Source of the DNA: Pseudomonas entomophila
GTDB lineage: Bacteria; Pseudomonadota; Gammaproteobacteria; Pseudomonadales; Pseudomonadaceae
Direction of reading: 5' to 3'
Length of the DNA stretch: 64,000 bases
NCBI RefSeq assembly: GCF_029193575.1
Contig: NZ_JARGCS010000008.1
Span: 1-64,000, forward strand
Below the pieces are notes generated by a model. It searched no databases and was not told where the DNA came from. It saw only the letters and a program-made list of their open reading frames with translations. Shown one piece after another: positions 29,611 to 38,101 of this stretch (its first letter is position 1; every line of letters starts with the position of its first letter). The position numbers and the translations under genes are program-made.

Positions 29611-30807
29611 TCAGCAGGCTGCCACCTTCACCTGGCGACGTTGCCACAACAGCCACGCCAGCGGCAGGTTCACCAACACCGCCGCCGCCACGCCCGCCCA
29701 CGGCGTCAGCGCCAGGTGCCCGTTCTCCACCAGCACGCTGCCGGCCCGCTCGCCCAGGGTGATGCCCAGGTTGAACGCCGAGATGTTCAGGCCCGAGGCG
29801 AAGTCCACGGCCTTGGGCGTGTGCAGGCGCGCGGTGGCGAGCATGCCGGTCTGGAACGCCGGGGTCATGCCGAAGGCGACGATCCCCCAGATGAACACGG
29901 TCACCCCCATCAGCAGCTTGTACTGCAGCGACAGCGCCAGGGCCACCAGGGTCAGGGCCAACACGCCGAACAGCAGGCGCAGGGTGCGCTCCCAGCCGAG
30001 GCTGTCGGCCAACCGGCCGCCGAGCAGGTTGCCGATCAGCGTGGCCACGCCGAACACCAGCAGCAGCGCGCTGGCGCCGGTGGCCGAGAAACCGGTGATG
30101 TCGGTGAGGATCGGGGTGATGAAGGTGAAGGCCGAGAAACTTGCGCCGAAGCCCAGGATGGTCACCGACATCATCGTCCAGATCGCCGGGTTGCCCAGTG
30201 CGGCCAACTGACCGAGGGCCTTGCCACCCTGGCTCGCCGGTTGCCGGGGCAGCCACGCCGCAGTGGCCAGCAGCGCCAGCAGGGCGAGTAGCGACACGGC
30301 GTAGAACGGCAGGCGCCAGCCCATGGCGTTGCCCAGGTAGCTGCCCAGCGGCACGCCGATCACCATGGCCAGGGTCAGGCCGGCGAACATCGTCGCGATG
30401 GCCTTGCTGGCCTGGCCTTCACGGGCAAGGCTGGCGGCCACGGTGGCGCCGATGGCGAAGAAGGCGCCGTGGGCCAGGGCGGTGATGATCCGTCCTATCA
30501 GCAGCATCGGGTAGTTCGGCGCTAGCGCCGAGACCAGGTTGCCGACCAGGAATACACCGATCAGGCTCATCAGCACGGCCTTTTTCGGGAAGCGCCCCAG
30601 GCCGATGACGATGAACGGCGTGCCGATGGCCAGGGCCAGGGCATACAGGCCGACCAGGCTGCCGGCGCTGGCCAGGGAGATGTCGAAGGCTGCCGAGATC
30701 GACGGCAGGATGCCGACGATGATGAATTCGGCGACGCCGATGGCGAAGGCGGTGATCGCCAGGGTGAGGATGCCGGGGTGCAGCCCGGCGTGGGTGCTGT
30801 TGCGCAT
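29611..30807 (-). CDS. MFS transporter, sugar-efflux/AraJ-like DHA1 family (398 aa)
   Basis: Twelve hydrophobic segments are visible, beginning ILTLAITAFAIGVAEFIIVGILPSI and split by a central loop (LPRQPASQGGKALGQ near 190-205). ALAHGAFFAIGATVAASLA and the start motif AFAIGVAEF are characteristic of the AraJ/YdhP group of proton-coupled exporters of sugars, drugs or metabolites. I chose MRNSTHAG, which has GGAGAACTGAAC just upstream; the longer open frame has no ribosome site. Monocistronic. Confidence 0.87.
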   Translation of the reverse strand: MRNSTHAGLHPGILTLAITAFAIGVAEFIIVGILPSISAAFDISLASAGSLVGLYALALAIGTPFIVIGLGRFPKKAVLMSLIGVFLVGNLVSALAPNYPMLLIGRIITALAHGAFFAIGATVAASLAREGQASKAIATMFAGLTLAMVIGVPLGSYLGNAMGWRLPFYAVSLLALLALLATAAWLPRQPASQGGKALGQLAALGNPAIWTMMSVTILGFGASFSAFTFITPILTDITGFSATGASALLLVFGVATLIGNLLGGRLADSLGWERTLRLLFGVLALTLVALALSLQYKLLMGVTVFIWGIVAFGMTPAFQTGMLATARLHTPKAVDFASGLNISAFNLGITLGERAGSVLVENGHLALTPWAGVAAAVLVNLPLAWLLWQRRQVKVAAC

Positions 30808-31178
30808 GTTCAGTTCTCCGGGTTCGGTAGTCGCAAGACGGGGTGCCTTCGCCGGGGTTCTGGTTCTTGTTGGGGCGGGGTAGGCGGGCGGGCTGGAGGT
30901 TGTGCTTGTTGCCCGGTGCAGCGGGTGATGGCGTCTACTGTGCGGGATTGCGCGGAGGCTGAGTAGCGGGGCAGGGGGCATATCATTTGTGACTTGAAGT
31001 CAGGTGTGGGAGCTGGAAGCCTGCAATCGTCTTTGTGTTGCCAGTGCTCGCCTCATCCTGGGGCGAGCCCGCTCAGGCTCACCTCGAACCTGAGCGCAGC
31101 GCCGTACCCGTAAGCGGGCTTGCCCCGCGATGGCGGCGGTCGGCACGGCGAGGGGCGCTGGGCGGTGCAAGCCGCCGT
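30808..31178. other. Intergenic region with a degenerate REP pair
   Basis: No credible gene is present. The left part should hold the MFS promoter (minus strand). The right part contains two diverged inverted REP units (31053-31133). Confidence 0.5.
31053..31133. repeat. REP-type pair, diverged
   Basis: GGGGCGAGCCCGCTC near the left end and GCGGGCTTGCCCCGCGATGG at the right end are inverted REP copies, with an internal smaller dyad (GAGGTTC-type sequence CTCAGGCTCACC/ACCTGAGC) between them. Confidence 0.55.
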
Positions 31179-32219
31179 CTACAGGGGCGGCGCCGTGCTC
31201 AGGGCGCAGCGGTAGGCGAACAACCCCGGGGTGCCGCCGGTCATGACGAACAGCAGGTTGTCACCGGCCTGGTAGCGATCGCCCTCCAGGTCGGCGAGCA
31301 GCCCGGCGAAAGCCTTGCCCGAGTACACCGGGTCGAGCAGCAGCCCCTGGGCGCGGGCCATCAGGCGCAGTGCCGCGAGCATCGAGTCGGTGGGCAGGCC
31401 ATAGCCGTCACCGAGCTGGCTGGCGTCGATGTCGATGTCGCCTGCCTCGATGTCGTCCGGCAGGCCGAGCAGGGCCTGGGCTTGGTGCGCCAGCGCCAGG
31501 GTCTGCTGTCGCGCCTGGTCGGCGTTGGCCAGCACCGCGTACGACTTCACCAGCCCGGCGCCGCGCCCCAAGGCGGCGAAGCCTGCGGCCAACCCGGCGT
31601 GGGTGCCGGAACTGCCGTTGGCGGTGAACACGCGCGTGAACTGCATGCCCAGGCTGTGTTCTTGCTCGATGATTTCCAGCGCGGCCTTGGCGTAGCCCAG
31701 GCAGCCGAGGGCGGTCGAGCCCCCCGTGGGGATCACCCTGACCTTTTCGCCGGCCACTGCGCGCTGCGCCGCGAGCACTTCGGCCCAGTGCAACGCGCTG
31801 ATGCCGTCGGGGGCGATGTGCAGGTTGGCGCCGAACAACCTGTCGAGCAGGACGTTGCCGTTTTGCTCGTATTCTTCGCCGTCCTTGGCCACCGCCCGCG
31901 ACAGCACCAGCTCGCAGGGCATGCCCAGCGAAGCGCAGGCTGCGGCGCTGAGGCGCGCATGGTTCGATTGCAGGCCGCCTACGGTGATGACCCGTTCGAC
32001 CCCGTCGTGCAGGGCCGCACCCAGCAGAAACTCAAGCTTGCGCAGCTTGTTGCCTCCCCCGCCCAAGGCCATGAAATCGTCGCGCTTGGCGAACAGGCGG
32101 ATACCCCGTGAGTCCAGCCCCAGCACGTGTTCGAGGGCGGTGAGGCGCTGGATCGGTGTGTGCTGGTCGATCAGTGTGGTTTGGGGGAAGCGGGCGAGCA
32201 GGGCGTGAAGCGGCGCCAT
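31179..32219 (-). CDS. D-cysteine desulfhydrase/ACC-deaminase-family PLP enzyme (346 aa)
   Basis: Fold-type II PLP enzyme: the cofactor lysine lies in GGGGNKLRKLEFLL near residues 54-67. SNHARLSAAACASLG follows near 85, and the phosphate-binding IPTGGSTALGCLGY near 190 and TANGSSGTHAGLAAGF near 225 are intact. Relatives release pyruvate, ammonia and sulfide from D-cysteine or deaminate aminocyclopropane carboxylate. The sulfur-rich neighbourhood favours D-cysteine or a related thiol amino acid. The ATG was preferred over a GTG three codons earlier because AGG is eight bases before it. It is divergent from a LysR gene 103 bases away. Confidence 0.85.
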   Translation of the reverse strand: MAPLHALLARFPQTTLIDQHTPIQRLTALEHVLGLDSRGIRLFAKRDDFMALGGGGNKLRKLEFLLGAALHDGVERVITVGGLQSNHARLSAAACASLGMPCELVLSRAVAKDGEEYEQNGNVLLDRLFGANLHIAPDGISALHWAEVLAAQRAVAGEKVRVIPTGGSTALGCLGYAKAALEIIEQEHSLGMQFTRVFTANGSSGTHAGLAAGFAALGRGAGLVKSYAVLANADQARQQTLALAHQAQALLGLPDDIEAGDIDIDASQLGDGYGLPTDSMLAALRLMARAQGLLLDPVYSGKAFAGLLADLEGDRYQAGDNLLFVMTGGTPGLFAYRCALSTAPPL

Positions 32220-32321
32220 GGGGAACACCTACGTGGGCGAGTGGACGGCTTCACGGTATTGGAAAGTGCTGGGTTAATAAATACAGTCGGAGTTGAATGA
32301 ATTTTAACGGGTGGTTAATAA

Positions 32322-33203
32322 ATGGATCGTCTGCGCGCAATGGAAGTGTTCGTCACCGTGGTCGAGCAGGGCAGCTTCAGCGCGGCGTCCGAACGCCTTG
32401 GCGTGTCCACGCCGATGGTGAGCAAGTACATCCGCGGCCTGGAGCAGAGCTTGAAGGTCGAGCTGATCCAGCGCAGCACCCGGCGCATGCAGGTCAGCGA
32501 GGCCGGGCGGGTGTTTCTGGACGAGGCGCGCCAAGCCCTGGAGCAGGTGCGCCGGGCCTACGAGCGGGTCGAGAGCTTGCAGCAGGCACCCAGTGGGCTA
32601 TTGCGCGTCAGCGCGCCGATGACCTTGGGCGCGTCGTTGGTGGCGCCACTGGTGGCGCGGTTCCTGCGTGAGCAGCCACAGGTGCGTATCGAACTGGTGC
32701 TGAGCAACAGCGTGGTCGACCTGATGGCCGAAGGCTTCGACGTGGCCTTTCGCATCGGTGAGCTGGGCGATGTCGACCTGATCGCCAAGCCGCTACGGCC
32801 CTACCGCATGGTGCTCTGCGCGGCGCCCGACTACCTGCGTGAGCAGGGCTGCCCGCAGGTGCCGGCGGACCTCGCCGAGCACCGACTGCTGGCCCATTCC
32901 ACCTGGACCAACCGCTTCACCTGGCCGTTGCGCGAGAACGGTCGGGAGCACCCCTGGCCCGAGCATTGGGTGCTCAAGAGCAACGACGGCCAGGCCCTGC
33001 GCCTGGCCGCGATCGCCGGCAACGGTATCCTCATGCAGCCGCACTTCCTGGTCGCCGACGACCTGCGCGAGGGGCGCCTGGTGTCGTTGCTCGAGGCCTT
33101 CCTGCCGGCCACCCGACCGGTCAGCCTGGTGTACCTGCGCCAGCGCGGCGCGCTGGCCAAGCTCGATGCCTTCGTGCGCTTCGTGACGCAGCATGCCAGC
33201 TGA
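32322..33203 (+). CDS. LysR-family transcriptional regulator (293 aa)
   Basis: N-terminal helix-turn-helix (MEVFVTVVEQGSFSAASERLGVSTPMVSKYI, read in parts, residues 7-37), then a LysR effector domain (SAPMTLGASLVAPLVARFL near 92). The last residues (LDAFVRFVTQHA) are normal. It belongs to the DsdC/CrgA-like group that often represses or activates a divergently read neighbour. Here that is the D-cysteine desulfhydrase-like gene, with an AT-rich 102-base gap between them. Convergent with a second LysR gene, 11 bases between the stops. Confidence 0.9.
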   Translation: MDRLRAMEVFVTVVEQGSFSAASERLGVSTPMVSKYIRGLEQSLKVELIQRSTRRMQVSEAGRVFLDEARQALEQVRRAYERVESLQQAPSGLLRVSAPMTLGASLVAPLVARFLREQPQVRIELVLSNSVVDLMAEGFDVAFRIGELGDVDLIAKPLRPYRMVLCAAPDYLREQGCPQVPADLAEHRLLAHSTWTNRFTWPLRENGREHPWPEHWVLKSNDGQALRLAAIAGNGILMQPHFLVADDLREGRLVSLLEAFLPATRPVSLVYLRQRGALAKLDAFVRFVTQHAS

Positions 33204-33214
33204 GGTCGCCTGAC

Positions 33215-34066
33215 TCACAAGCCGACGCTGGCGCGCACCATGGCGTAGGCTTGGCGCACCAGCGGGTTGACCGTGTTGGCCCGCACCCACAGGTGGTAGC
33301 TGACATCCGGCAGCGGCGGCAGGCCGTCGCTCTGCCCGAGCACGCGCATGTCCGGGCCGACCATCTCCTGGCTGCGCGCGGTGATGCCCAGCCCCGCGCG
33401 CACCGCGGCCTTGATGCCGATCAGGTTGGACGCCAGGTAGGCCTGGCGCCAGGCGATGCCGGCCTGTTCCAGGGCCTCGAGGGCCAGTTTGCGGTACAGG
33501 CTCGGCTCGTCCACCAGCACCAGTGGCAGCGGCTCGCCGGGCAGGTGCTGGTACTGCGCGGCGCAAATCCACCATACCGGCGAGGTGCGCAGCACGAAAC
33601 CTTCCAGGCCCGGTGCGCTGCGGGTGGAGATGACCATGTCGACCTTGCCGCGCTGCAGGTCTTCCATCAGGAATGGGCTGCGCCCGACGTCGATCTCCAG
33701 GCGCAGGTTGGGCGCCGAGCGGGCGATATGGCCGAGCAGCGGCGGCAGGATGGTGTCGGCGATATCGTGCGGCGAGCCGATGCGCAGCACGCCGCTCGGG
33801 CCATCCTGGCGCAGGCCGGCAAGGGCTTCGTCGTTGAGTGCGAGCATCTGCCGGGCGTGGCGCAGCAGTTGGCGGCCGGCGTCGGTGAGCGCTTTGTGGC
33901 GGCCTTGCTTGCGCAGCAGGGGCACGCCGACCTGCTGTTCCAGGCGTTGCATGTGCTGGGTGACCGAGGCCTGGGTGCGGGCCAGGTGGCGGCCGGCCTC
34001 GGCGAAGCTTGTGTGGTCGGCGATGGCGACGAAGGTGCGCAGCAGGTCGAGGTCGAGGGCGGTCAT
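33215..34066 (-). CDS. LysR-family transcriptional regulator (283 aa)
   Basis: Complete LysR protein: helix-turn-helix at residues about 7-40 (TFVAIADHTSFAEAGRHL, QASVTQHMQRLEQQVGVPLL) and effector domain (GVLRIGSPHDIADTILPPLLGHI near 92). It is read divergently from the amino-acid ABC importer operon, and the 282-base AT-rich gap between them contains a perfect 9-base dyad. It is the likely regulator of that operon, with a sulfur amino acid or derivative as the plausible effector. Confidence 0.9.
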   Translation of the reverse strand: MTALDLDLLRTFVAIADHTSFAEAGRHLARTQASVTQHMQRLEQQVGVPLLRKQGRHKALTDAGRQLLRHARQMLALNDEALAGLRQDGPSGVLRIGSPHDIADTILPPLLGHIARSAPNLRLEIDVGRSPFLMEDLQRGKVDMVISTRSAPGLEGFVLRTSPVWWICAAQYQHLPGEPLPLVLVDEPSLYRKLALEALEQAGIAWRQAYLASNLIGIKAAVRAGLGITARSQEMVGPDMRVLGQSDGLPPLPDVSYHLWVRANTVNPLVRQAYAMVRASVGL

Positions 34067-34348
34067 GGGCTGGGCCGTGGGTTGGGGTGGGGCAGGGCGC
34101 AGCGGCCCCTGCTTTTACATTACTCACACTCGATAAAAGATAATGAATCTTTATCTTTTGGTCGACACCCAGGCCTCATTAAACGAATAAAGTCCAGTAT
34201 TTACCGGGCTTATATCCGTTTCTCGTACTTGCTGAACAATCAAAGTTATAACGATAGGCAATATTTGCATTTCCCCTGCCGCCCTCGACTTCCTAGCATG
34301 CGCCCTCATTGGCCGGGCGTTCCGGCTGCCGGGACGAGGAGCCCCACC
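34067..34348. promoter_or_regulatory. AT-rich divergent promoter region
   Basis: Base composition drops sharply to AT-rich compared with both flanking genes (for example ATAAAAGATAATGAATC and AAAGTTATAACGATAGG). No gene fits. It should carry the promoters of the LysR gene (minus) and the ABC operon (plus). Confidence 0.6.
34135..34159. promoter_or_regulatory. Perfect dyad, putative LysR operator
   Basis: Arms AAAAGATAA and TTATCTTTT are perfect complements separated by seven bases. It lies 69-93 bases upstream of the minus-strand LysR start and about 190 bases before the ABC operon. Confidence 0.5.
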
Positions 34349-35188
34349 ATGTCGCTGTCCACCGTTGCCCGTCGCGGGCTGTTCGCCACGCTGCTTGCCA
34401 GCACTACCTTGGCCGCCAGTGGCCTGGCCCATGCCGATGCCACCCTGGACAAGATCGAGCAGCGCAAGAGCCTCTCGGTGGGCGTTGTGCTCTCCGGCGG
34501 GCCGTTCGGCGCAATCGACCCCAGCACCCGCGAACCGATTGGTTTGAGCGTCGACCTGGCCCGCGACCTGGCCCGCCAGTTGAACGTCAAGCTCGAACTG
34601 GTGGCCGTGCAGCCGGCCAACCGCGTGCAGTTCCTGCAGCAAGGCAAGGTCGACCTGCTGATCGCCAACATGGAGTGGAACGCCGAACGCGACAAGCTGC
34701 TTGGCCATGTGCCAACCCCCTTCTACCGGGTCGGCGGCACCGCCGCGCTGGCCAAGGACAGCCCGATCAAGGCCTGGGCCGACCTCAAGGGCCAGCCGGT
34801 GTGCACCTCCCAGGGCAGCAGCTACACCCAGGCGCTGGTCGAGCTGGGCGCCGACCTCAAGGCCTTCAAGACCTCCGCGGAATCGCTGCTGGCCCTGCGC
34901 GGCAACAACTGTGTGGCGGCGGTGCACGACGCCACGCTGATCAACCCGCTGCTGGCCAAGGGCGGCGAATGGAGCGGCTACCGCGCCCTGACCCCAGAGC
35001 TGAACCCGGCACCGTCGGTGATCTGGACCCGCCTGGGCGAGACCGACACCCAGCAGCGCCTGGACCCGTTCGTCAAGCAGTGGCACAAGAGCGGCTGGCT
35101 GATCGAGCGTGAAACCGCCAACCACATCACCCCGGCCTCGCCGGCGCTGGTGGAGCTGCGCGCCAAGCTGCAGGGCGCCGGCGCCTGA
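34349..35188 (+). CDS. Periplasmic binding protein of a polar amino-acid ABC importer (279 aa)
   Basis: Residues 1-29 form a signal peptide (RRGLFATLLASTTLAASGLAHA). The mature part is a family 3 solute-binding protein (LSVGVVLSGGPFGAIDPSTRE, QQGKVDLLIANMEWNAERDK). It probably binds a polar or sulfur-containing amino acid, by context possibly cystine, cysteine or a mercapto acid. The start has GAGGAG eight bases upstream; the frame is open far upstream but lies across a LysR gene there. It overlaps the next gene by one base (TGATG). Confidence 0.9.
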   Translation: MSLSTVARRGLFATLLASTTLAASGLAHADATLDKIEQRKSLSVGVVLSGGPFGAIDPSTREPIGLSVDLARDLARQLNVKLELVAVQPANRVQFLQQGKVDLLIANMEWNAERDKLLGHVPTPFYRVGGTAALAKDSPIKAWADLKGQPVCTSQGSSYTQALVELGADLKAFKTSAESLLALRGNNCVAAVHDATLINPLLAKGGEWSGYRALTPELNPAPSVIWTRLGETDTQQRLDPFVKQWHKSGWLIERETANHITPASPALVELRAKLQGAGA

Positions 35189-35922
35189 TGGATGCCACCC
35201 TGCACGGCTTGGTCGCGCAGCTGGCGCGCCTGGGCCTGGACTACAGCTTTCTGCTCGAGGGCCGCGCCCGCGGCAACCTGCTCGATGGCGCGCTGACCAC
35301 CCTGGGCCTGTGCCTGCTGGGCATCGTCGGCAGCCTGCTGGTCGGCGTGTTGCTGGCCGGCGCCGTGACCAGTGGCCGCCGTGCCCTGGCGTGGCCGGCG
35401 CGGGCGTTCATCGAAGTGACCCGCAACACCCCGACCCTGGTGCAGCTGTATTGCGCCTTCCTGGTGCTGAACATGCTGATCAACCAGAGCCTGGGCAGCG
35501 CCAACCCGATGACCCCCTTCGCCTGGGTGGTGCTGGTGATTTCCCTGCACAAGGGCGCCTTCCACGCCGAGGCTCTGCGCGCAGGCATCGAAGCGGTGCC
35601 GGCGGTGACCCTGGAAGCCGCAAGCTCCCTGGCCTTCAGCCGCCGCCAGCAACTGCTGCGGGTGCAACTGCCGCTGGCCGTGCGCTTCGCCTTGCCAGCG
35701 CTGGTCAACAACCTCATCGACCTGGTGAAGATGACCGCCGTGGCCTCGGCCATCGCGGTCAACGACATCACCTATGCCTCGATCATGATCTGGACCCAGG
35801 CTGATAACGTCATCGAACTGATGATCCTGATCCTGGCCTTCTATGGATTGCTGAGCTTTACCGTCAACTGTGTCGGCCGCGCCCTGGAAGCGCGCCTGAG
35901 GATGCCTGGCTATGGCCACTGA
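35188..35922 (+). CDS. Amino-acid ABC transporter permease 1 (244 aa)
   Basis: HisM/TcyL-type permease with five or so membrane segments. It has the N-terminal LDGALTTLGLCLLGIVGSLLVG, FIEVTRNTPTLVQLYCAFL and the ATPase-contact loop AEALRAGIEAVPAVTLEAASSLAFSRRQQ near 130-160. It forms the channel with the following permease, with which it overlaps by 11 bases. The one-base overlap with the binding-protein gene points to coupled translation. Confidence 0.9.
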   Translation: MDATLHGLVAQLARLGLDYSFLLEGRARGNLLDGALTTLGLCLLGIVGSLLVGVLLAGAVTSGRRALAWPARAFIEVTRNTPTLVQLYCAFLVLNMLINQSLGSANPMTPFAWVVLVISLHKGAFHAEALRAGIEAVPAVTLEAASSLAFSRRQQLLRVQLPLAVRFALPALVNNLIDLVKMTAVASAIAVNDITYASIMIWTQADNVIELMILILAFYGLLSFTVNCVGRALEARLRMPGYGH

Positions 35923-36592
35923 GAACCTGGCGACCCTCTGGCAGTGGTCGCCGACCCTGGCCGCGGGGTTGTTGCAGAACATCCAGATCAGTGTCGGTGC
36001 CATTGGCCTGGGCACGCTGTTCGGGCTGCTGGTCGGCGTGTTGCTGCTCTCGCCGCTGGCGCCGCTGCGCGCCGTGGCGCGGCTGTGGGTGCAGCTGTTT
36101 CGCAACGCGCCGTGGCTGGTGCTGATCTACTTCACCTCCTACGTGTTTCCCTTCGACATCAACGTGGCTGGCACCTGGGTGGCCTTTCCCGACTGGCTCA
36201 AGGTCACCGTGGGCCTGGCCCTGCCTGCCAGCGCCAACGTGGCGGAGATCTTCCGGGGCGCGGTGGCGTCGATCCCGGCCACGCAGTGGGAGGCGGCGCG
36301 CTCGCTGGCCTTCAATCGTGGGCAGATCTTCCGCTCGATCATCCTGCCGCAGTGCCTGCGGCGCATGCTGCCGCCCTGGATGAACCTTTACGCGGTGGTG
36401 ACCATGGGCACTGCGCTGGCCTCGCTGGTGGGCGTGCACGACCTGATCGACAGTGCGCAGATCGCGGCCAACACCGTCAACCGCAGCGGCTTCACCGTGT
36501 TGGTGTACTTCAGCGTGCTGGCGCTGTTCTTCGCCTATTGCTACCCGATCGCCCGCCTGACCCAACGCCTGGAGCGCCGCTATGCCTTCTGA
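35912..36592 (+). CDS. Amino-acid ABC transporter permease 2 (226 aa)
   Basis: Second HisQ/HisM-type permease: LAAGLLQNIQISVGAIGLGTLFG near 15-37, FRNAPWLVLIYFTSY near 64, and the coupling loop AEIFRGAVASIPATQWEAARSLAFNRGQ near 110-137. It pairs with the preceding permease in a heterodimeric channel. It overlaps its neighbours on both sides, so the four transport genes are one tight transcription unit. Confidence 0.9.
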   Translation: MATENLATLWQWSPTLAAGLLQNIQISVGAIGLGTLFGLLVGVLLLSPLAPLRAVARLWVQLFRNAPWLVLIYFTSYVFPFDINVAGTWVAFPDWLKVTVGLALPASANVAEIFRGAVASIPATQWEAARSLAFNRGQIFRSIILPQCLRRMLPPWMNLYAVVTMGTALASLVGVHDLIDSAQIAANTVNRSGFTVLVYFSVLALFFAYCYPIARLTQRLERRYAF

Positions 36593-37400
36593 ACCCCTGA
36601 TCCAGCTGCGCGACGTGCACCTGGCCTTTGGCGACACCCCGGTGCTGCGCGGCATCGACCTCGACGTGCAGGCTGGCCAGGCGGTGTCGATCATCGGCCC
36701 GTCGGGCTCGGGCAAATCGACCCTCCTGCGCTGCATGACCGGCCTGCTGCGCCCGCAGCGCGGCGCTATTCGCATCGGCGACACGGCCGTGCACGCCTTG
36801 CGTGACGAAGCCGGGCTGATCGCCCTGCGCAAACAGGTCGGTTTCGTGTTCCAGCAATACAACCTGTTCCCACACCTGAGCGTGCTCGACAACCTGCTGA
36901 TCGCGCCGATCCAGGTATTGGGTCGCAGCCGCGACGAGGCGCGCCACGACGCCCTGGCGCTGCTCGACAAGGTGCGCCTGGGGCACAAGGCCGCCGTTTT
37001 CCCCGGCGAGCTGTCGGGCGGTCAGCAGCAGCGCGTGGCGATCGCCCGCGCCCTGGCCATGCGGCCTAAGCTGATCCTGTTCGACGAAGTGACCTCGGCG
37101 CTCGACCCGGAGATGGTCGGCGAGGTGCTGGCGGTGATCCGCGAGCTGACCGAGGAGGGCATGACCTGCGTGCTGGTCACCCACGAGATGCGTTTCGCCG
37201 AGGAGATCAGCGACCAGGTGTACTTCACCGAGCATGGCCGCATCGTCGAGCACGGCAGCGCCGCGCAGGTGTTCAGCGCCCCCGCGCATGAGCGCACGCG
37301 CGCCTTCCTGCAGCACGCGCTGGGTGAGGGCGGACAACGCCCGAGCCGCCCGGCGCCCGATGTCTTCAGCAACCTGGGGCGCTACAACCTCAGCGTTTGA
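36582..37400 (+). CDS. Amino-acid ABC transporter ATPase (272 aa)
   Basis: GlnQ/HisP/TcyN-type ATPase: Walker [10 protein letters not shown] near 36-44, Q-loop FVFQQYNLFPHLSV, signature [17 protein letters not shown], Walker B LILFDEVTSALD, and switch His in VTHEM. The C-terminal ~25 residues (GGQRPSRPAPDVFSNLGRYN) extend beyond the usual fold. It energizes the importer encoded by the three upstream genes. Confidence 0.92.
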   Translation: MPSEPLIQLRDVHLAFGDTPVLRGIDLDVQAGQAVSIIGPSGSGKSTLLRCMTGLLRPQRGAIRIGDTAVHALRDEAGLIALRKQVGFVFQQYNLFPHLSVLDNLLIAPIQVLGRSRDEARHDALALLDKVRLGHKAAVFPGELSGGQQQRVAIARALAMRPKLILFDEVTSALDPEMVGEVLAVIRELTEEGMTCVLVTHEMRFAEEISDQVYFTEHGRIVEHGSAAQVFSAPAHERTRAFLQHALGEGGQRPSRPAPDVFSNLGRYNLSV

Positions 37401-37423
37401 TTCCTGGAAAAGAGAGAACCGAT

Positions 37424-38005
37424 ATGTCCGTGATCCAGCCGTTCCTCGCGCAAGTGCGCGCCATTCATGAACGCGGCGTCGACCGCGCCGCCCTGCAAGC
37501 GATCGTCGCCCTGCTCGAAGGCCTGGCCGAACGGCGCGAGCTGTTCAACTTCGCACGCTTTCCGGCGCCGGATGCCGCCACGGGCGAGACCCAGTTCCGC
37601 TACCGGCTCAACGACGACGGCGAGTCGCCGACGCTGTATGTCAACTCGCTGCTGCCGGGCAAGGCGACCCTGCCGCACAACCACGAGACCTGGGCGATCA
37701 TCGTCGCGGTCGAGGGCCAGGAACTCAACCGTGTGTACCGCCGTGACGACGACGGCAGCGACCCTGCCCGTGCGCACCTGGTGCTGGAGCAGGAAATCGT
37801 GGTGCAGCCCGGCACTTCGGTGGCGTTTCTCGGCGAGGACCTGCATGGCATCCGCGTCGAGGGCGACAGCCCGACCTTGCATTTCCACCTATACGGTCGC
37901 CCGCTGGAATCGCTCGAGCATCGCTACGGCGTGAAGGACGACGGCAGCGTGGTGAACTACAACAAATCGCAGATGGCGCCTTCGATTCCGGCCTACGGGC
38001 TCTGA
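37424..38005 (+). CDS. Cupin thiol dioxygenase (cysteine dioxygenase type I family, 193 aa)
   Basis: Cysteine-dioxygenase-family cupin. The Fe(II) ligands are visible as H85-x-H87 in LPHNHETWAIIVAVEG and a third His at 153 or 155 in LHFHLYG. Family members add O2 to the thiol of cysteine or 3-mercaptopropionate to give a sulfinate. Bacterial proteins of this length include both specificities, and I cannot decide which. It follows the ABC importer by 23 bases, so it probably acts on the imported thiol. Start MSVIQPF follows AAAGAGAG. Confidence 0.88.
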   Translation: MSVIQPFLAQVRAIHERGVDRAALQAIVALLEGLAERRELFNFARFPAPDAATGETQFRYRLNDDGESPTLYVNSLLPGKATLPHNHETWAIIVAVEGQELNRVYRRDDDGSDPARAHLVLEQEIVVQPGTSVAFLGEDLHGIRVEGDSPTLHFHLYGRPLESLEHRYGVKDDGSVVNYNKSQMAPSIPAYGL

Positions 38006-38014
38006 ATCGGTGTC

Positions 38015-38048
38015 GGGCCCATCGCGGGGCGAGCCCGCGATAGGGCCC
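38015..38048. repeat. REP-type palindrome
   Basis: GGGCCCATCGCGGG and CCCGCGATAGGGCCC form a hairpin with one bulged base between the dioxygenase and the rhodanese/lyase fusion gene. It splits the run of genes and could attenuate transcription. Confidence 0.72.
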
Positions 38049-38101
38049 GCACGACCACCGCAGCACCCCAAGACCCACCCAACGACCACGGACTGCGTCC
38101 C

